A stretch of 64,000 nucleotides of DNA from Owenia fusiformis (taxonomy: Eukaryota; Annelida; Polychaeta; Sabellida; Oweniidae). Position 1 is the stretch's first letter. Each line of letters begins with the position of its first letter. Positions 1 to 11,900 of this stretch are shown piece after piece. The position numbers were made by a program, and so were the translations under genes. Where the stretch lies: NCBI GenBank assembly GCA_903813345.2, contig CAIIXF020000012.1, positions 8,367,432 through 8,431,431 on the forward strand. The letters run 5' to 3'. Below the pieces are notes generated by a model that made no database searches, was not told the origin of the DNA, and worked only from the letters and a program-made list of their open reading frames with translations.

Positions 1-2451
1 TTAGTAATATTATATCAACTAGACTTGAACACTTTTCAGGCATTTCCCCGCCAGTCATGTTGCGTCTGCTTCGCCTCTTCAACTACTTGTTTTTCTCGTA
101 CTAATCTTCTCCTCAACTCTAGGGATATCACTATGCTAAAGTTTGCATCGCATCACTTTTCCCCTGCACTCTTTGGTGTTTTTGGCATGCTTGGACCCTT
201 CATTCTATTTTTCTCTGCTTCTGTAAGATCCTTGGGAATGATTTGTGATTGTTTTTCCCTGTTTATCTATGTTCAGGGAGCTTTGTTTTCGTATGGCTAC
301 GTACGTCCCCAAGTTCTACTTATCCGTTTTCTAAAGGGCCATGCATGTCCTCTTGCAAAATTCCAGGCAAAATTAATATGAACTATAAATTGTGTGTTAC
401 TTGTACCACTGTCATAAACACGGTCACAATCATTGTTATCGGCATTACTTGGGTCATTGCTAACAGTTTACTTCTTTTTGATTTGTCTCCTGTATTATTA
501 CGCTATCTGAGACTAACATACAGTAACATGTCTCGGGCGCAATGACATATTTTTTTCTTTTATGGTCTTTATCTTTTTCAGATAGTGCACGCAGCTATTG
601 AGACAATGCATTTATGAACCCGAGCACGCTCTATTTGGTGCTTTTTTCCTATCACGATAGTCTTCTTGAATTTCAGCAGGATGCTTTCCCATCTACGAAA
701 AGTACAAGTTGATAAATGAACATATCTGTAATTATTACTAAAGATTTGACGATAAAAAATGTGTGCAATAGAATTTATCAATTACGTTACCATCGGTAAC
801 GTAATTTATGACATAGAAAACGCAAGACTATAGGTTCACTTCAAAATTAATGATAGAAAAGTGTTTTTATGTTCATTTTCACATTTATACCGACTGTGTT
901 TATGCCATAGATAACATCAAATTAACACTACATCTTCTTTTAACAAGAGAGATACTATATTAGGTGTGATATATACCTTAAATTGTGTGGATTTACTCTA
1001 AAAAGGTGGAAGTGTTTCTTTATTCAGATTCAAATGAATATGGATACTCAAATTTCCCGCTTTATAAACTTTATTCAGAGCTAGGAGTATGGTAACCGTT
1101 ATTTTCGTACTACTAGGTATCGTAAATGATGGTGTTGTAAATGATGCAAATACCCTTTTGCTGGCTGTATTATATTCAAACAATGTCAATTTAGTTAAAA
1201 ATACTGATCAGCCAGGGTCACTCCTACCATACAATAAGGTGATATAACATTAATATGCTCAGACACTTATTGCCTGTGGAAACTATGATCACGTAAATGA
1301 TTTTCTTATCTATAACTTCATGAAAAACGGGAATTATAATTTTCTGGCCCCCAAAACTCAACGTTTCAAATATCAACTTGTACGACGTTCTATTAAGTAT
1401 TCAAATTGGAATCCAGATACGTATATAAAACATATAAAACATTAATTTTTCACCAGTTTTTATATGATTTATAGCACAAGGGGGTTGATATAAAAAAGTC
1501 TGGCGACATATGTCAAGGAACATTTTCAAGATGGTAAAAATGTCAAAATGATAGTTTCTGTCATTTAACCAGAAGCTGGGATCGTCTTGTGTATAAAACA
1601 CCACTTTATATGGGATGTTACGCATGAAAAATGTTCTAATGGCACCATACAATCCTGATTTTTGATATGGCGACAGTCACGTAACTGATGAATAGCCCTA
1701 TTCTAGTACATATAATAAAATAGGTGTAACTGAGAAATTATATATTACATATGTGCTAGGTAGAGGCTCATATGTACTATTTATATATACAACAAAAAGT
1801 GATGTTGGTAATGTAAATGCTGAGATTGAGCCCTGGGACATCCATTTTGCATTCTTATTGAGAATGGGCGTAATACGCGATAGTTCAGAATGACAACAAT
1901 ATTCTTATCTCGTGTTGGAGAGCTCAAATTCAAGGTACAGATTTTTTACATCCGTTTTTTCCCCAATTGAAATATTCAGGGTCTGATTTTAAACACATCA
2001 TTTCAGCTTTATTTGACGTTCTTCTTCAGTGTCTTATCGTGTCGTCACCGACTTCACGCCCTGATTACTTGACATGAAACAAAAAGCATCCTACAAAAAG
2101 CATAGTCTTTGTATAGTCTGGGCTTGATTTCATGTTTAAATATTGTTTGACTCATTTGTTTGTATCATTTTGTGAGGGTTGTAGCTTGATATCAGTATAA
2201 TCTTTAATCGTCCTAACAATACGAAAAAACATGCTTTTAATGTTGGGGGATCTAGTTTAATCAACGGACCAATATAAATGTGTCCCACTTGAAGCGATGC
2301 GTTGCGGGATATATTTATGTTAATGAATATGTGTTTTTCTATCTCATATAAGTCTTGCATGTAATCATGAAATTAGGCCGAACCAGGAGCGTCTCCGCCT
2401 CCCAGAGGGAGAAATCATTTCCATTCGTCTTTTGCTTATCTTGCGTGTTGG
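1..2451. other. Intergenic DNA, no gene recognised
   Basis: AT-rich sequence. The open frames here (for example 25-381 on plus, 1401-1652 and 2136-2360 on minus) are short, biased toward Phe/Ser/Ile/Leu as translated AT-rich noncoding DNA is, and carry no motif I know. The stretch next to 2452 must hold the 3' UTR of the DUF3419 gene. The nearest minus-strand AATAAA I see is at 2008-2013, about 440 bases past its stop. Confidence 0.5.
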
Positions 2452-4622
2452 TCAATTAACGGTTGCATATCTTGGAATAAGAATGCCACATGATAGGTCT
2501 TGTCCATTGTATGTTAACACACCATCTTCAATCATTTTTTGAGGAAACTGATTGTTCAGCTCTTCATATGCTGCATAATAGACTAGCTTTGAGCCTGGTT
2601 TGCAAATCTCAACTGCTTGTTTCATCAAATTGTATATTTTATCAGGAAACTTTTTGTAATATACGGGTACAGTGGAAAGGTTAATTCCATCCAATCTCTC
2701 AAAGTTTTGTTTAGCTGCACGGTCACGCACAAATTCGATTATGTCTCCTTCAATCCATTTCATTCTGTCTAAACGGCTTTTAATGAACTCGAAATTGCCT
2801 TCTCTAAGATAGGCATGTAGTTTACAGGACCCGTTGATATCACCAGTGAGGAATGCTTCGAGGAATTCGTTCCTCTTGTTTGGTGTATGTCTTATCATTT
2901 TTTCGAACTGATTTAAAAGATATGTCGAAAGAGTTGAAAAATCGATATTTAACGCAGTGCTTGCTCTTGAGAAGAAAGCGTTTCTCGCCATGCCCTTATA
3001 CACCGCGCACCATTGTGACGTGCTCCAAATATCCTCGTAATATCGAATCTGTTCTTCCATATTGTCTCCTAATGCTAGAAACTCTTCAACAGTTGCTTTA
3101 TCATGGATCGACGGTATCATATCTTTAAGTAAGTTTGTGTAGCCGTTTTCATACTCCCCACAATATAGAAATCCTTCACCAATATCCTTAGTAAACGCAT
3201 CCCAATATGCCATTGTTTCAGATTCAAGTGAAGATCTAATATCCCGATACATTTTTATTCTTTCTTCTGAAGGAATACGCATTCTGTCGATGCCAATTAG
3301 CGTGCAAAATTCTTCTCTGGATAGGAGCTTCATAGCTGATGCTTGTAGCTTTGCCATATGAAGTTGAGGTGCGCTGGCATCTAATGCGATGACTTCTGCG
3401 GGGTCGGCAAGCAGTTTAGACAGTGCGTGAGCTCCATTTGCAGCGATTGTTAGGATTTTGTCCCCAGTTTTGATACCCATCAAAGCATTAACCTTCTCCA
3501 TATCGACATAATGCTACAAATAAGTACAGAAATACTTATAACCCAAAAATAACTAACATTTTTTTTAATCTATGATATTCGTATAGTCGCATTATAAACA
3601 CCTCCGCTACCTAAGCCTGGCAATCGAACATTTTCATTGGATGGCCATCGAAGCCTATCAACATTTACATCGTCATTTTGTGTGTTATTAAGTTCCATGC
3701 AAAGTTTGAATAAATGTTTTTGTCATTCATTAACTATTGATCATGATTTAAAAAGTTATTTTGGAGGTTTTTTGAAAAAAGGGGAACAGTTATCAGCTTT
3801 TTATTTTCAAATATTTAAATTTCCCGCCATTTTCAAATAAACGTTTGACTTTTTTCCCATCTAATATTCCGTTACACAGTTCAAATCACATTTTATTTTT
3901 AACACAATTGTAAAGGCTGAGCAAAGGACACACTATTACAATTATAAAATGTCATATTGAACTTATCACTTTAATGATTTACCATACTAAAAAATGCCTA
4001 AATGACATCATCGTGATGCCATTTATGATGGAGAAACATTTTTAAAAAATCAATGACAATATTTTCTAAATATGTTTTTCTTAAAAAGTTTCATAATAAT
4101 TCAATGTTGAATGTCCATCTAGGTTGAAAAAGCACGTAATGGGGAGTTTAAGCTTGCAATGTTTTTCACAACCTTAACTTGATCGGAAAATATTAAGCGA
4201 TATATTTGTATGTGCGATTGGTCATACGTATAGGTTGGCGTTTCGATTTAATGTACAAGCTCAAACAAAAAATGATATCTTCCATTTTAAAATGCATTTT
4301 TACTGACCTATTTCATGCATGAGTGAGTTTTTATTTACCGATTTTTCGAACAAAAACAACCTTCACTTGATATGATTTAAAAAATTGATGCGTTCAGAAA
4401 ACACTATGTTTTAAGTTTTTAAACTTACTCATGTTTTCGAAATATGATTTTAATAAGACCTACCTGACTGAACATTATTTTTTCTCCCTCTAGTCCACCT
4501 CGATTTCTATACCTCTTTTTCAAAGAAAAATACCTTAAATGCGTATGAATCAACTGTCGCACTCTGTGTAAGTACGCTATTTTCAAAGACATACTCAGTA
4601 CTGCAGGCATTGTCGAAAACAT
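2452..4622 (-). CDS. DUF3419 / BtaA-like 3-amino-3-carboxypropyl transferase, two exons
   Basis: Characterised members of this family (bacterial BtaA, the N-terminal half of algal BTA1) move the 3-amino-3-carboxypropyl group of S-adenosylmethionine to diacylglycerol, the first step of betaine lipid (DGTS) synthesis. Exon 1 is 4464-4622 (53 codons, ends CAG/GTAGGT). Exon 2 is 3513-2452 (preceded by CTTATTTGTAG). Both junctions are phase 0, the intron is 950 bases and the protein is 406 aa, close to usual family length. The join reads MFSQ/HYVDMEKV, resembling the family's YSQ-x-WED-x-VDxEAL stretch but shorter by about four residues, so the Trp-Glu is missing. SAM-binding strand ILTIAANGAHALSKLLA and ALDASAPQL follow, then GEYENGY, FLTGDINGS, YLREGNFEFIKSRLDRM and INLSTVPVYY, all matching family blocks in order. 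ATG 4622 is the first in frame; an in-frame TAA lies at 4710-4712. No BtaB methyltransferase partner is present in the window, so the acceptor is inferred only. A further 5' exon cannot be excluded. Confidence 0.85.
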
Positions 4623-4712
4623 GTACTCATTTACATTAGTATTTAGGAACAAAGAAGGACGCAAATGTTTTAAGTAAGTAAAACATCTGCATGTAATGTT
4701 GCAAGTTCCTTA

Positions 4713-5350
4713 TTTTCCTGTGTGACATAGATAAACTATTTTATGTTCTTGACTTTGAGCACAAAACGTGATGCTGTACTAAGGCCAAAGTACGACGAGT
4801 TATCAAAACATTTGTAATGTAACAATTTTAAATTACTTTATAAAATATACTTTGATAAATAGCAACAAAAACATTATTTATATCAAACTTATTGTTATTT
4901 ATTTGTTAAGGCTGCGGTCAATTTTCGATAATTACTATACATGTACATATATTCTAAGACCATAAAACAGTAAAACCTGTTTGGTATTAAGTAAATTAAG
5001 TGCAGCGTCAAATATTTTATTGGTGGCTGTTTAGTGACAAAGGGGACAATTTTGGGAGAATTATATACAGTTTCGGCAATAGATAATAGGTCATAGATTT
5101 GCTGAAGTGATGATTTCCCACGTCAAAATTAAGTCGCATTTTCAAAAGGCCATACATCATTGGATGAGAGTATAAAAATGTAAAAAAATTGTTTAGGGGC
5201 GATGTATCTAAACAATGTTGCTCACTATGGGCTTTCAATTTATAACAACTATGGTTTGAAAATGGCGATACAAAATCGACCACTCATTTATTTATTGCCT
5301 AACCTGTAAACAATGTGTACTAGTTGGATAGAAAGATGGCAGCACGGATA
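4713..5350. other. Intergenic DNA, no gene recognised
   Basis: AT-rich stretch between the DUF3419 gene's first visible exon and the MITE at 5351. It may hold 5' UTR or promoter of the DUF3419 gene. I see no clear TATA box or CpG-rich core, and the 88-codon minus frame at 5017-5283 has no recognisable motif. Confidence 0.4.
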
Positions 5351-5824
5351 TACAGGATGAGTCCACAAAACATTACCCTCTTGTTTTAAACTTTCTTAAC
5401 TATGAGGAAATGTTCGTGATTTGTTGTGTAGATAAAGCGTTTAATGCATGTAACATCGATATCCTTGCAGGGCATTGTCAACTTATAAAAGAGATACCAT
5501 GCTTTGTCTTCCCTCTTACGCCAAACCACTCAAACGTTTAAGTTAGAAAATCTGTCTATCTTAAAATCTACCAAATGAACAAGTCAGTTCATCAAAAATA
5601 GTTCTGACAGAAATCCTTATTTCAGTATTTTTGAAAATATTTGAACATTTGCACTTGAGAACATCTGGACGGAAAACATGGATACTATGCATCTCGATAT
5701 CATATATGCAATATAAGTATACCGCTGTTTTCTCAAATGAACACTCTATCTACACAGAAAAAATCACAGATTCCATCGAGTTATTCCAAAATTGGGGGGT
5801 AACGTTTTATTGGGTCACCCTGTA
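5351..5824. mobile_element. TA-flanked mariner-like MITE
   Basis: The left end reads TACAGGATGAGTCCACAAAA and the reverse complement of the right end reads TACAGGGTGACCCAATAAAA. Similarity continues inward through ...ACATTACCC / ...ACGTTACCC and more loosely beyond. The terminal TA dinucleotides fit the TA target duplication of Tc1/mariner elements. There is no transposase, so it is non-autonomous, about 474 bp. It is one of several CAGGGTG-ended elements in the window (14999, 53286, 59880, 60468, 61506, 62919). Confidence 0.7.
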
Positions 5825-6030
5825 TCTTTGTATATTTTAGCAAATTAATATGTTTTACATTGGCCAAATACCAGTAGTTCTGTTAGGGAAAGTAAATGTG
5901 TCGCAATGTCGTAAAAGTTGTCGTAATTGTTAATTCTAGTGAGGTTTACATTTTATGGCAGTCAGAAGGGTGTTCATGATATGAGAAACGCGGGCATGCT
6001 CGGGATTACATGTGTCTTCTAAACAACCAA

Positions 6031-8988
6031 TCATAAGTGTTTTGAATTTGTTACGTTGATGACGTCATCTTTGTCACATGTGCCGCATGGTGACACAGAT
6101 TTGCATTTGCATTCTGTTTCGCAATGTTTAGTCGAAATAGTTTCCCTGTTTTCTGTAACGTCACTATCTTCAAATTCAAAAATACACTCGTTATCGTGGT
6201 CATTATCAAACTTAACACTGTTCCGTCGTTCTTTCATTGATTTGGAATCATTTGGAATCGTATTCTGTGTATCATTTACTGCATACTTTTGTATCCTTAC
6301 ACCATCAGCATTATTTAACATATCTCGTTGCAACCGATCCTTTGCATATACATTATTATTTTCGTTACACTCACTTATATTTGCTTTTCCACTACCATCT
6401 TTCACACGTGTATCACTTCTCTCAAATTCATCTGTATTACTAAAATGTGTTTTCTCATTATCACTCCTATTTCCGTCACTTACTAGGTCTTCGCGCCTAT
6501 CTTCTTCCAATTGATCCTCGTCTTCTTCTTCAATACTAGTTTCCGGTGTGAAGTCATTCGATTCACTCACTCGCCTTTGTCCAAAATGCCTTCCGTGACT
6601 GGGTACCTCGGAATATATAGGTACAACAATTGGGTAGTTACTCGTAGTAATTTCATCAAATGATGGAACTTTTAGCATATTATTATCAGGTTGATGCTCG
6701 TCTCGTACGGATACCTGCCGTTGAAGAGTTCCCTGTCGTTTGGCTTGCAGATTTCGACGGCTGTCCACAATGTTGCCATCTTTAGATTTCGGTTTCTTAT
6801 AAGTTGATTTACTTGGTGGGTTTTCACTTGAGAGATCACTTGCGGATTTAATATCGTCTTCATCCATACTGCTCTCCCGTGAGGTATATTGAGAAGACCC
6901 CTCTCTTGGGGGATTGGTTGTAGGACACGTATCAATAGATGGGTTGTTATGTAAGATGACCATCGGCACTCTGTGTGACGTCATGCGTTCTGGTGATTGA
7001 TTCTGGGTTACCTGAGGACTTTCAGTGCCTGAATTACACTCACTTGCGCTTCCCCCTAAGCTCCATTTTACAGGACTTTGTTCCATAGGGAGCTCATCTG
7101 ATGATAAGGAACTTTCATCGAAATTCTTTGATAAAGTTTCAACTTGCTTGTTACGCATTTTAGGTTTAGTTTCTGCTTTATGTCGAGGGGGAGGCGAGCC
7201 TTTGGGAAGTGGGCGTCTCTTGGGTCTATTCTCATCGTGTTCATAACTTGATGTATCCATACTTGTATAAGCTCTGAAATGTTTCAGTTTGTCCTTGTAC
7301 GATTCTTTGACAGAATCAAACGAATCGTCATGTGAGGAATCTCGTTTTCGACGCATCTTGTGTCTCTTATGCCTTGCATCTCTCTTCCTTGGAGGACGTG
7401 GGTCAAAAACTATCGTCTCTTCGGTCTCAGTATCGGTGCATATGATTTTTGGAATTGGAATAGGAAGCCTTTTGATTTTCTCGGTTCGAATTTTTTCTGC
7501 TGTTTTTGCAGCGAGTAAATTCTCAGTAGAATGGCGATTAGGGGAGCTAGATGACATTCTGTCCATTTCTTTAAGTAGTTGTTTCGAACGCAAGTGGCTG
7601 TGGTGAATCGAATGGCGTTTCCGGAGTGGAATCATCCCGGGAATGTTCTCCCGTAAGGAGGAGCTCCTCCTATAGTCAATGGAAGGACGTGGTGAGGTAT
7701 GAGGGGTAACCCTTGGAGAACTTCGCGGAGAACTTCTCGGGGAATTCCTCTGGGAATTTCCCCCGTGTTTCCCGTGGTGTCGATGATCTGTAAAATTCGG
7801 GGGAGGAGGTACGTAACCCATTGTTAACACGGAATCACTTCTGTTAAATGGCATATCGGACATAAATAAATTGCTTTCCTCCGAGAGCTTAAGTATTCCT
7901 TTGAGCTTTGGTTTAGATTCATTGAAGGTCGGAGTACTTGACAGACAAAGCTGAGGCTCAGGAAAATCTGAATATGGTTCGATATGAGAATGCATAGACA
8001 TGCTAGAATTTACATTACCATCTATATTGTCACCAGCGCCGAAGGAATCATTACTATTGATCAAGTCAGTTGTAACATCTTGGTTATTAGCTTTAAGGAA
8101 ATCATTAAAGCTTATACTGGCACGCAATCCCCTGGGTGTTATATCCTTAACCTGGGGTAGAGGGTTTATATGTACATGGGCGTGAGTGTCGTTATTGCTT
8201 TCATTGTCACTATCACATTCAACACTTTGCCCAATTCTCTCTGCCTCCATCCATTGGCGGATCTGTTCTTTATGGGCTTCTCTTAACGAAGCGGCACTGC
8301 GTAAACTTGGAGGGAGCGACATACGCCTGTAAATCTGGGAACGAAGTCTGTATCTTTTAATAGCCTCTTCAGCAAGTTTTTGGTAATCTTTCATGTCTGC
8401 ATACCAGACGTCTTCCTTCCACCAACGTGTGCACCTCAGACACGAGAAGAACAAGAAGAAAAGGAAAGCAAATATCGGTATTATTACCAAGTTTAAACTA
8501 CTGCTAAACAGGACTGATTTGTCTTTTCTAGGATGGCAATTAACTTTGCATAGTTCAATTTCATTGTGAAAATAGTTTGTAAAGTTCTTTTTCTTTACAG
8601 TGGGACTATGTGTGTCAGTAGTTACTGGAGAAACGTCGATAAGGGGTTGATTTACTGACACGTTTTCGACATTTGAGTACGGAACTTCCTTTATAGATGG
8701 CAGCGTTGAATTAACTGCTTTTCGTCTAAAACGTTGATGACTCTTCAAGGTTTTAGTCCGAGTTCCAAATATTTGAATAATCCAGGATATTTGCATAGAG
8801 TCATTTTTCATTTGAGGACTTATTCCAATATGAGATTCCTTAGTAATCCCTGTTGATAGCCTAAGTCGTATGGGAACACTGCCCACTAGAGATTTCTGGC
8901 ATATTATAATGATGAATAAAATCGTTGCAATTACAAAGTGTGTCAGCTGACATTTTGTGACGTGCACGTGACCTAAAGTCAAGGTCAT
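6031..8988 (-). CDS. Single-pass membrane protein with long disordered cytoplasmic tail (unknown family)
   Basis: A single uninterrupted 985-codon frame. ATG 8988 has G at -3 and an in-frame TGA 24 bases upstream, so the CDS looks complete in one exon. Residues 15-30 are strongly hydrophobic (signal peptide or signal anchor). Residues 31-164 are a short presumed ectodomain with NDS, NST, NVS and NFT sequons and two cysteines. Residues 165-184 (LNLVIIPIFAFLFFLFFSCL) form a membrane span followed by a basic CLRCTRWW stop-transfer. Next comes a charged helical stretch (residues ~195-255, DYQKLAEEAIKRYRLRSQ). The remaining ~730 residues are low-complexity: repeated SPR motifs (NSPRSSPRSSPRVTP, ~410-435), PPPP and RKR/HKRHKMRRKR basic runs, a PIPIPKI motif, an acidic EEEDEDQLEE patch and a Cys-rich C-terminus (CETECKCKSVSPCGTC). 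This suggests a scaffold-like tail with many phosphorylation sites. I do not recognise the family. The first minus-strand AATAAA past the stop is at 5806-5811, inside the MITE's terminal repeat. Confidence 0.8.
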   Translation of the reverse strand: MTLTLGHVHVTKCQLTHFVIATILFIIIICQKSLVGSVPIRLRLSTGITKESHIGISPQMKNDSMQISWIIQIFGTRTKTLKSHQRFRRKAVNSTLPSIKEVPYSNVENVSVNQPLIDVSPVTTDTHSPTVKKKNFTNYFHNEIELCKVNCHPRKDKSVLFSSSLNLVIIPIFAFLFFLFFSCLRCTRWWKEDVWYADMKDYQKLAEEAIKRYRLRSQIYRRMSLPPSLRSAASLREAHKEQIRQWMEAERIGQSVECDSDNESNNDTHAHVHINPLPQVKDITPRGLRASISFNDFLKANNQDVTTDLINSNDSFGAGDNIDGNVNSSMSMHSHIEPYSDFPEPQLCLSSTPTFNESKPKLKGILKLSEESNLFMSDMPFNRSDSVLTMGYVPPPPNFTDHRHHGKHGGNSQRNSPRSSPRSSPRVTPHTSPRPSIDYRRSSSLRENIPGMIPLRKRHSIHHSHLRSKQLLKEMDRMSSSSPNRHSTENLLAAKTAEKIRTEKIKRLPIPIPKIICTDTETEETIVFDPRPPRKRDARHKRHKMRRKRDSSHDDSFDSVKESYKDKLKHFRAYTSMDTSSYEHDENRPKRRPLPKGSPPPRHKAETKPKMRNKQVETLSKNFDESSLSSDELPMEQSPVKWSLGGSASECNSGTESPQVTQNQSPERMTSHRVPMVILHNNPSIDTCPTTNPPREGSSQYTSRESSMDEDDIKSASDLSSENPPSKSTYKKPKSKDGNIVDSRRNLQAKRQGTLQRQVSVRDEHQPDNNMLKVPSFDEITTSNYPIVVPIYSEVPSHGRHFGQRRVSESNDFTPETSIEEEDEDQLEEDRREDLVSDGNRSDNEKTHFSNTDEFERSDTRVKDGSGKANISECNENNNVYAKDRLQRDMLNNADGVRIQKYAVNDTQNTIPNDSKSMKERRNSVKFDNDHDNECIFEFEDSDVTENRETISTKHCETECKCKSVSPCGTCDKDDVINVTNSKHL

Positions 8989-11900
8989 ACCTCCAATTTG
9001 AAGTTTCAGTCAAATCATATAAGCACCACATTAACACTTTGACGACCATTCCGCTGGAAGGACTACACTGTATTGAATGAAATAGTCCTATCTGACGAAC
9101 AGATACAACAATGTACCTGTTTATGATTAATCCACTTAACACTGATATAAAACAAAACAAGCAATTCTCACCGAATAATCACATTTGTCTCGGTTTATCT
9201 TAACTCCAAAGATATTTCAAACAACTGTTTAGCCAATCTCGACGGGAAAATGCTATTTTAGCATTTAATGAATAGAAATGCGATTCTTCGCTGTATGTTC
9301 TGTTCCGCAGGCGCGTTCTAGTGTTCTACTCGGCGATAACATGTTACTCAAATACGCCATAGTATGTTTTCCTGACACGACTCTCCATATAAAACAATTT
9401 GTTGTGAAAGCCGGCTTCTTTGATAGTGTTTTTCCTGAGGAATATCACCTGCAGAGACTCGATAATACACGTATAGCCATTAATTCTAAAGTTAATTCTT
9501 GTAGCACTATGTTAGTCATGGTCAATAGAAAAATCTTATGTTTTTATTCCCGACATAATTTGTGCCAACAGGAGTAATTAAGAATAGGCCTTAGATATTT
9601 ACCCCACCTGAATATCGATTACCCAGTCGATTCCAATTAGTCCTATGCATGATTTCTCGATTTAATACATCATATTTTCCTTACTTATAAAACCGTCAGT
9701 TGCAGTTTCTTATTAGGCACGATGCACCCATAGGCAAAATACACCTGGTTATTTTATACAGGTAGTTCTACGATTTATTGTGAAGCTATCTTTTGCATAT
9801 ATGTTCACTGTTATACGTCTTTGTGGTAAATCCAGTATGACCTTCCAAACATTAAATCTGGGTGTGTTGGAATTGCTGATCCGAAAATAGTCACAGTCAA
9901 ATAGGCCTCTAAATGTTATCCGATAGAAAGTTTAAGTACAATACTAAATATAATAGGGAGACATTAAATCGACTTAACACTTATTGTATAGTTCTTGATC
10001 CGATCGAAAGACGCTCTCGTTGCATAATCCAATTTACTTCCATATATGCCTATATCAATAAGTCACAGACCGGTTAAGCTCGTATTAAGTATCTAAAAGT
10101 CTGGAGGCGAATCATGTATTCGCACGTGAAGACTACGCAATGTAGATATGATAGAACTATGTAATATTACAATATGTATGTATCATATATGCAATCGGTA
10201 TCCATACATACTCGTTTAATCTTGCGTATAATTGTTTTCCATTCTATTCAATTATCATCGTTAGTGTGTAATATATCGCACATTAACTTGTTGTACTATG
10301 ACGGTATCCAATATAAAAGGCCCGAAGACTGTTCCTCTCAACGTGTCTAATGCAAATATTGTGTTGACTGCAAAACCTTCCTATTGAATAGATCCGATGA
10401 GTGATACCCAACCGTAGGCCATCTTATGGGTAAATGCTCGACTTGTATGTTTACTTTTGATATTGAGATTATCTGTCTTTACATTTACAAGTAAGGCATG
10501 TCTTACTTTTTATGTCAACTTTGGAAATGTCCTTTTTTGTTTTATCTATCAGGTACACAAGCTATCAATATTAATAATATACTCTTCTTATTTGTAGATT
10601 CTTGATGTTGTTTTTCTAAAGGTATGTTCTTTTGGTTTCTCACTGACTTTTAATCCGCATTTGAAATGTTTGCGTATCCTCTGTAGAATAGCTTCGTTAC
10701 ATTTGCATAGCATAAATCCGTGAACATACTCAGACGAAAGTGCTCGTTGAAGCGTCTGTATTGCATTCCAGGTATGGATATATCCAACTTTGCCACCTGT
10801 ATGTAAATTCTTCTTAAAGGTCACTCATTTAATATTATATTTGGCCTTTTCTTCCTTCTTTATGCATAGCATATTCTGTTTCATGTAGCGTTCAGAACAA
10901 GTCACGCGAATCATTCGTCCCCGCATTTTCAATTATACTGGAAAGCCACTCCAAACCTATTAACGTGCCTTACTGTCTACTTCAAAAACTACGTAAGATC
11001 CAATTTTAAAACGAATGATTTGATTATATCCGACTGGAAGAGGCTGATTTTAGACGTGTATGCTTATAATTTCGTTGAATATTTCATAGGGCGTTTCCCA
11101 TTGTCAAATATCCAACTCCCCTTTATGTGATGGCTATTTAGCGCTATATAACATTAGACTATATAGTCCCCTTGTTGATGCTAATAGTATAAATTGACAT
11201 TTATATCTTTGTTGAGCCGACTCGACTTGCAATTGTATGTCAGAACATTGAGAAGCAAAGGATCTTATGATATCGACCCATGAGCAGATGAAGTCCCGTT
11301 TCCAGACGCTAAACACGCCTTGGCATAATTCTCTCTTAATGTCTTACGATGTTTCCCAATTAGTGTCCAACAATGGAAATATTTTTCCAATTAATTTTCA
11401 TTAAATGACACTGATGACTGTCTTTAAGTGTCAATATAATCTTTTACTAAAGCAAATGTACGCTGCTACTTTCAAGCCAGCGATACTATTTAAACTGTAC
11501 AACTGTACAGGCCAGGACACCTTTGTGAATTCTCTTTCACTCCAGGTAACACCTTTTGATTTATATGAAGCATCAGCGGCTCAAGTTCGCTCGTTGCCTT
11601 GGTGATGACGACATTTTCTCAGGCAACTGAAAAAAGAAAAACAGGTTTTGTACATTTTTTGTAAATGATGAGGAACAAGGCTAAACAGGATGAAACCTGT
11701 TCTTAAAAAGAACTATCCCTTTGAGTTTATGTGTTTTATAACATACTTGCAAAATATATGCATACAATTAAATTGAAAGGACTCATGACAAAAAATATCT
11801 GCTTTTAAATACTAAACGACCATTCACCAAAACATCTTATTTATATATAGTATACATGTCCAATACACTATATAATATATATTATGATGTTCCATACTAG

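Noticed and set aside
6056-7606. Plus-strand frames of 68-152 codons
   Set aside because: Antisense shadows of the 985-aa gene; Ser/Leu-rich as expected from its reversed codons.
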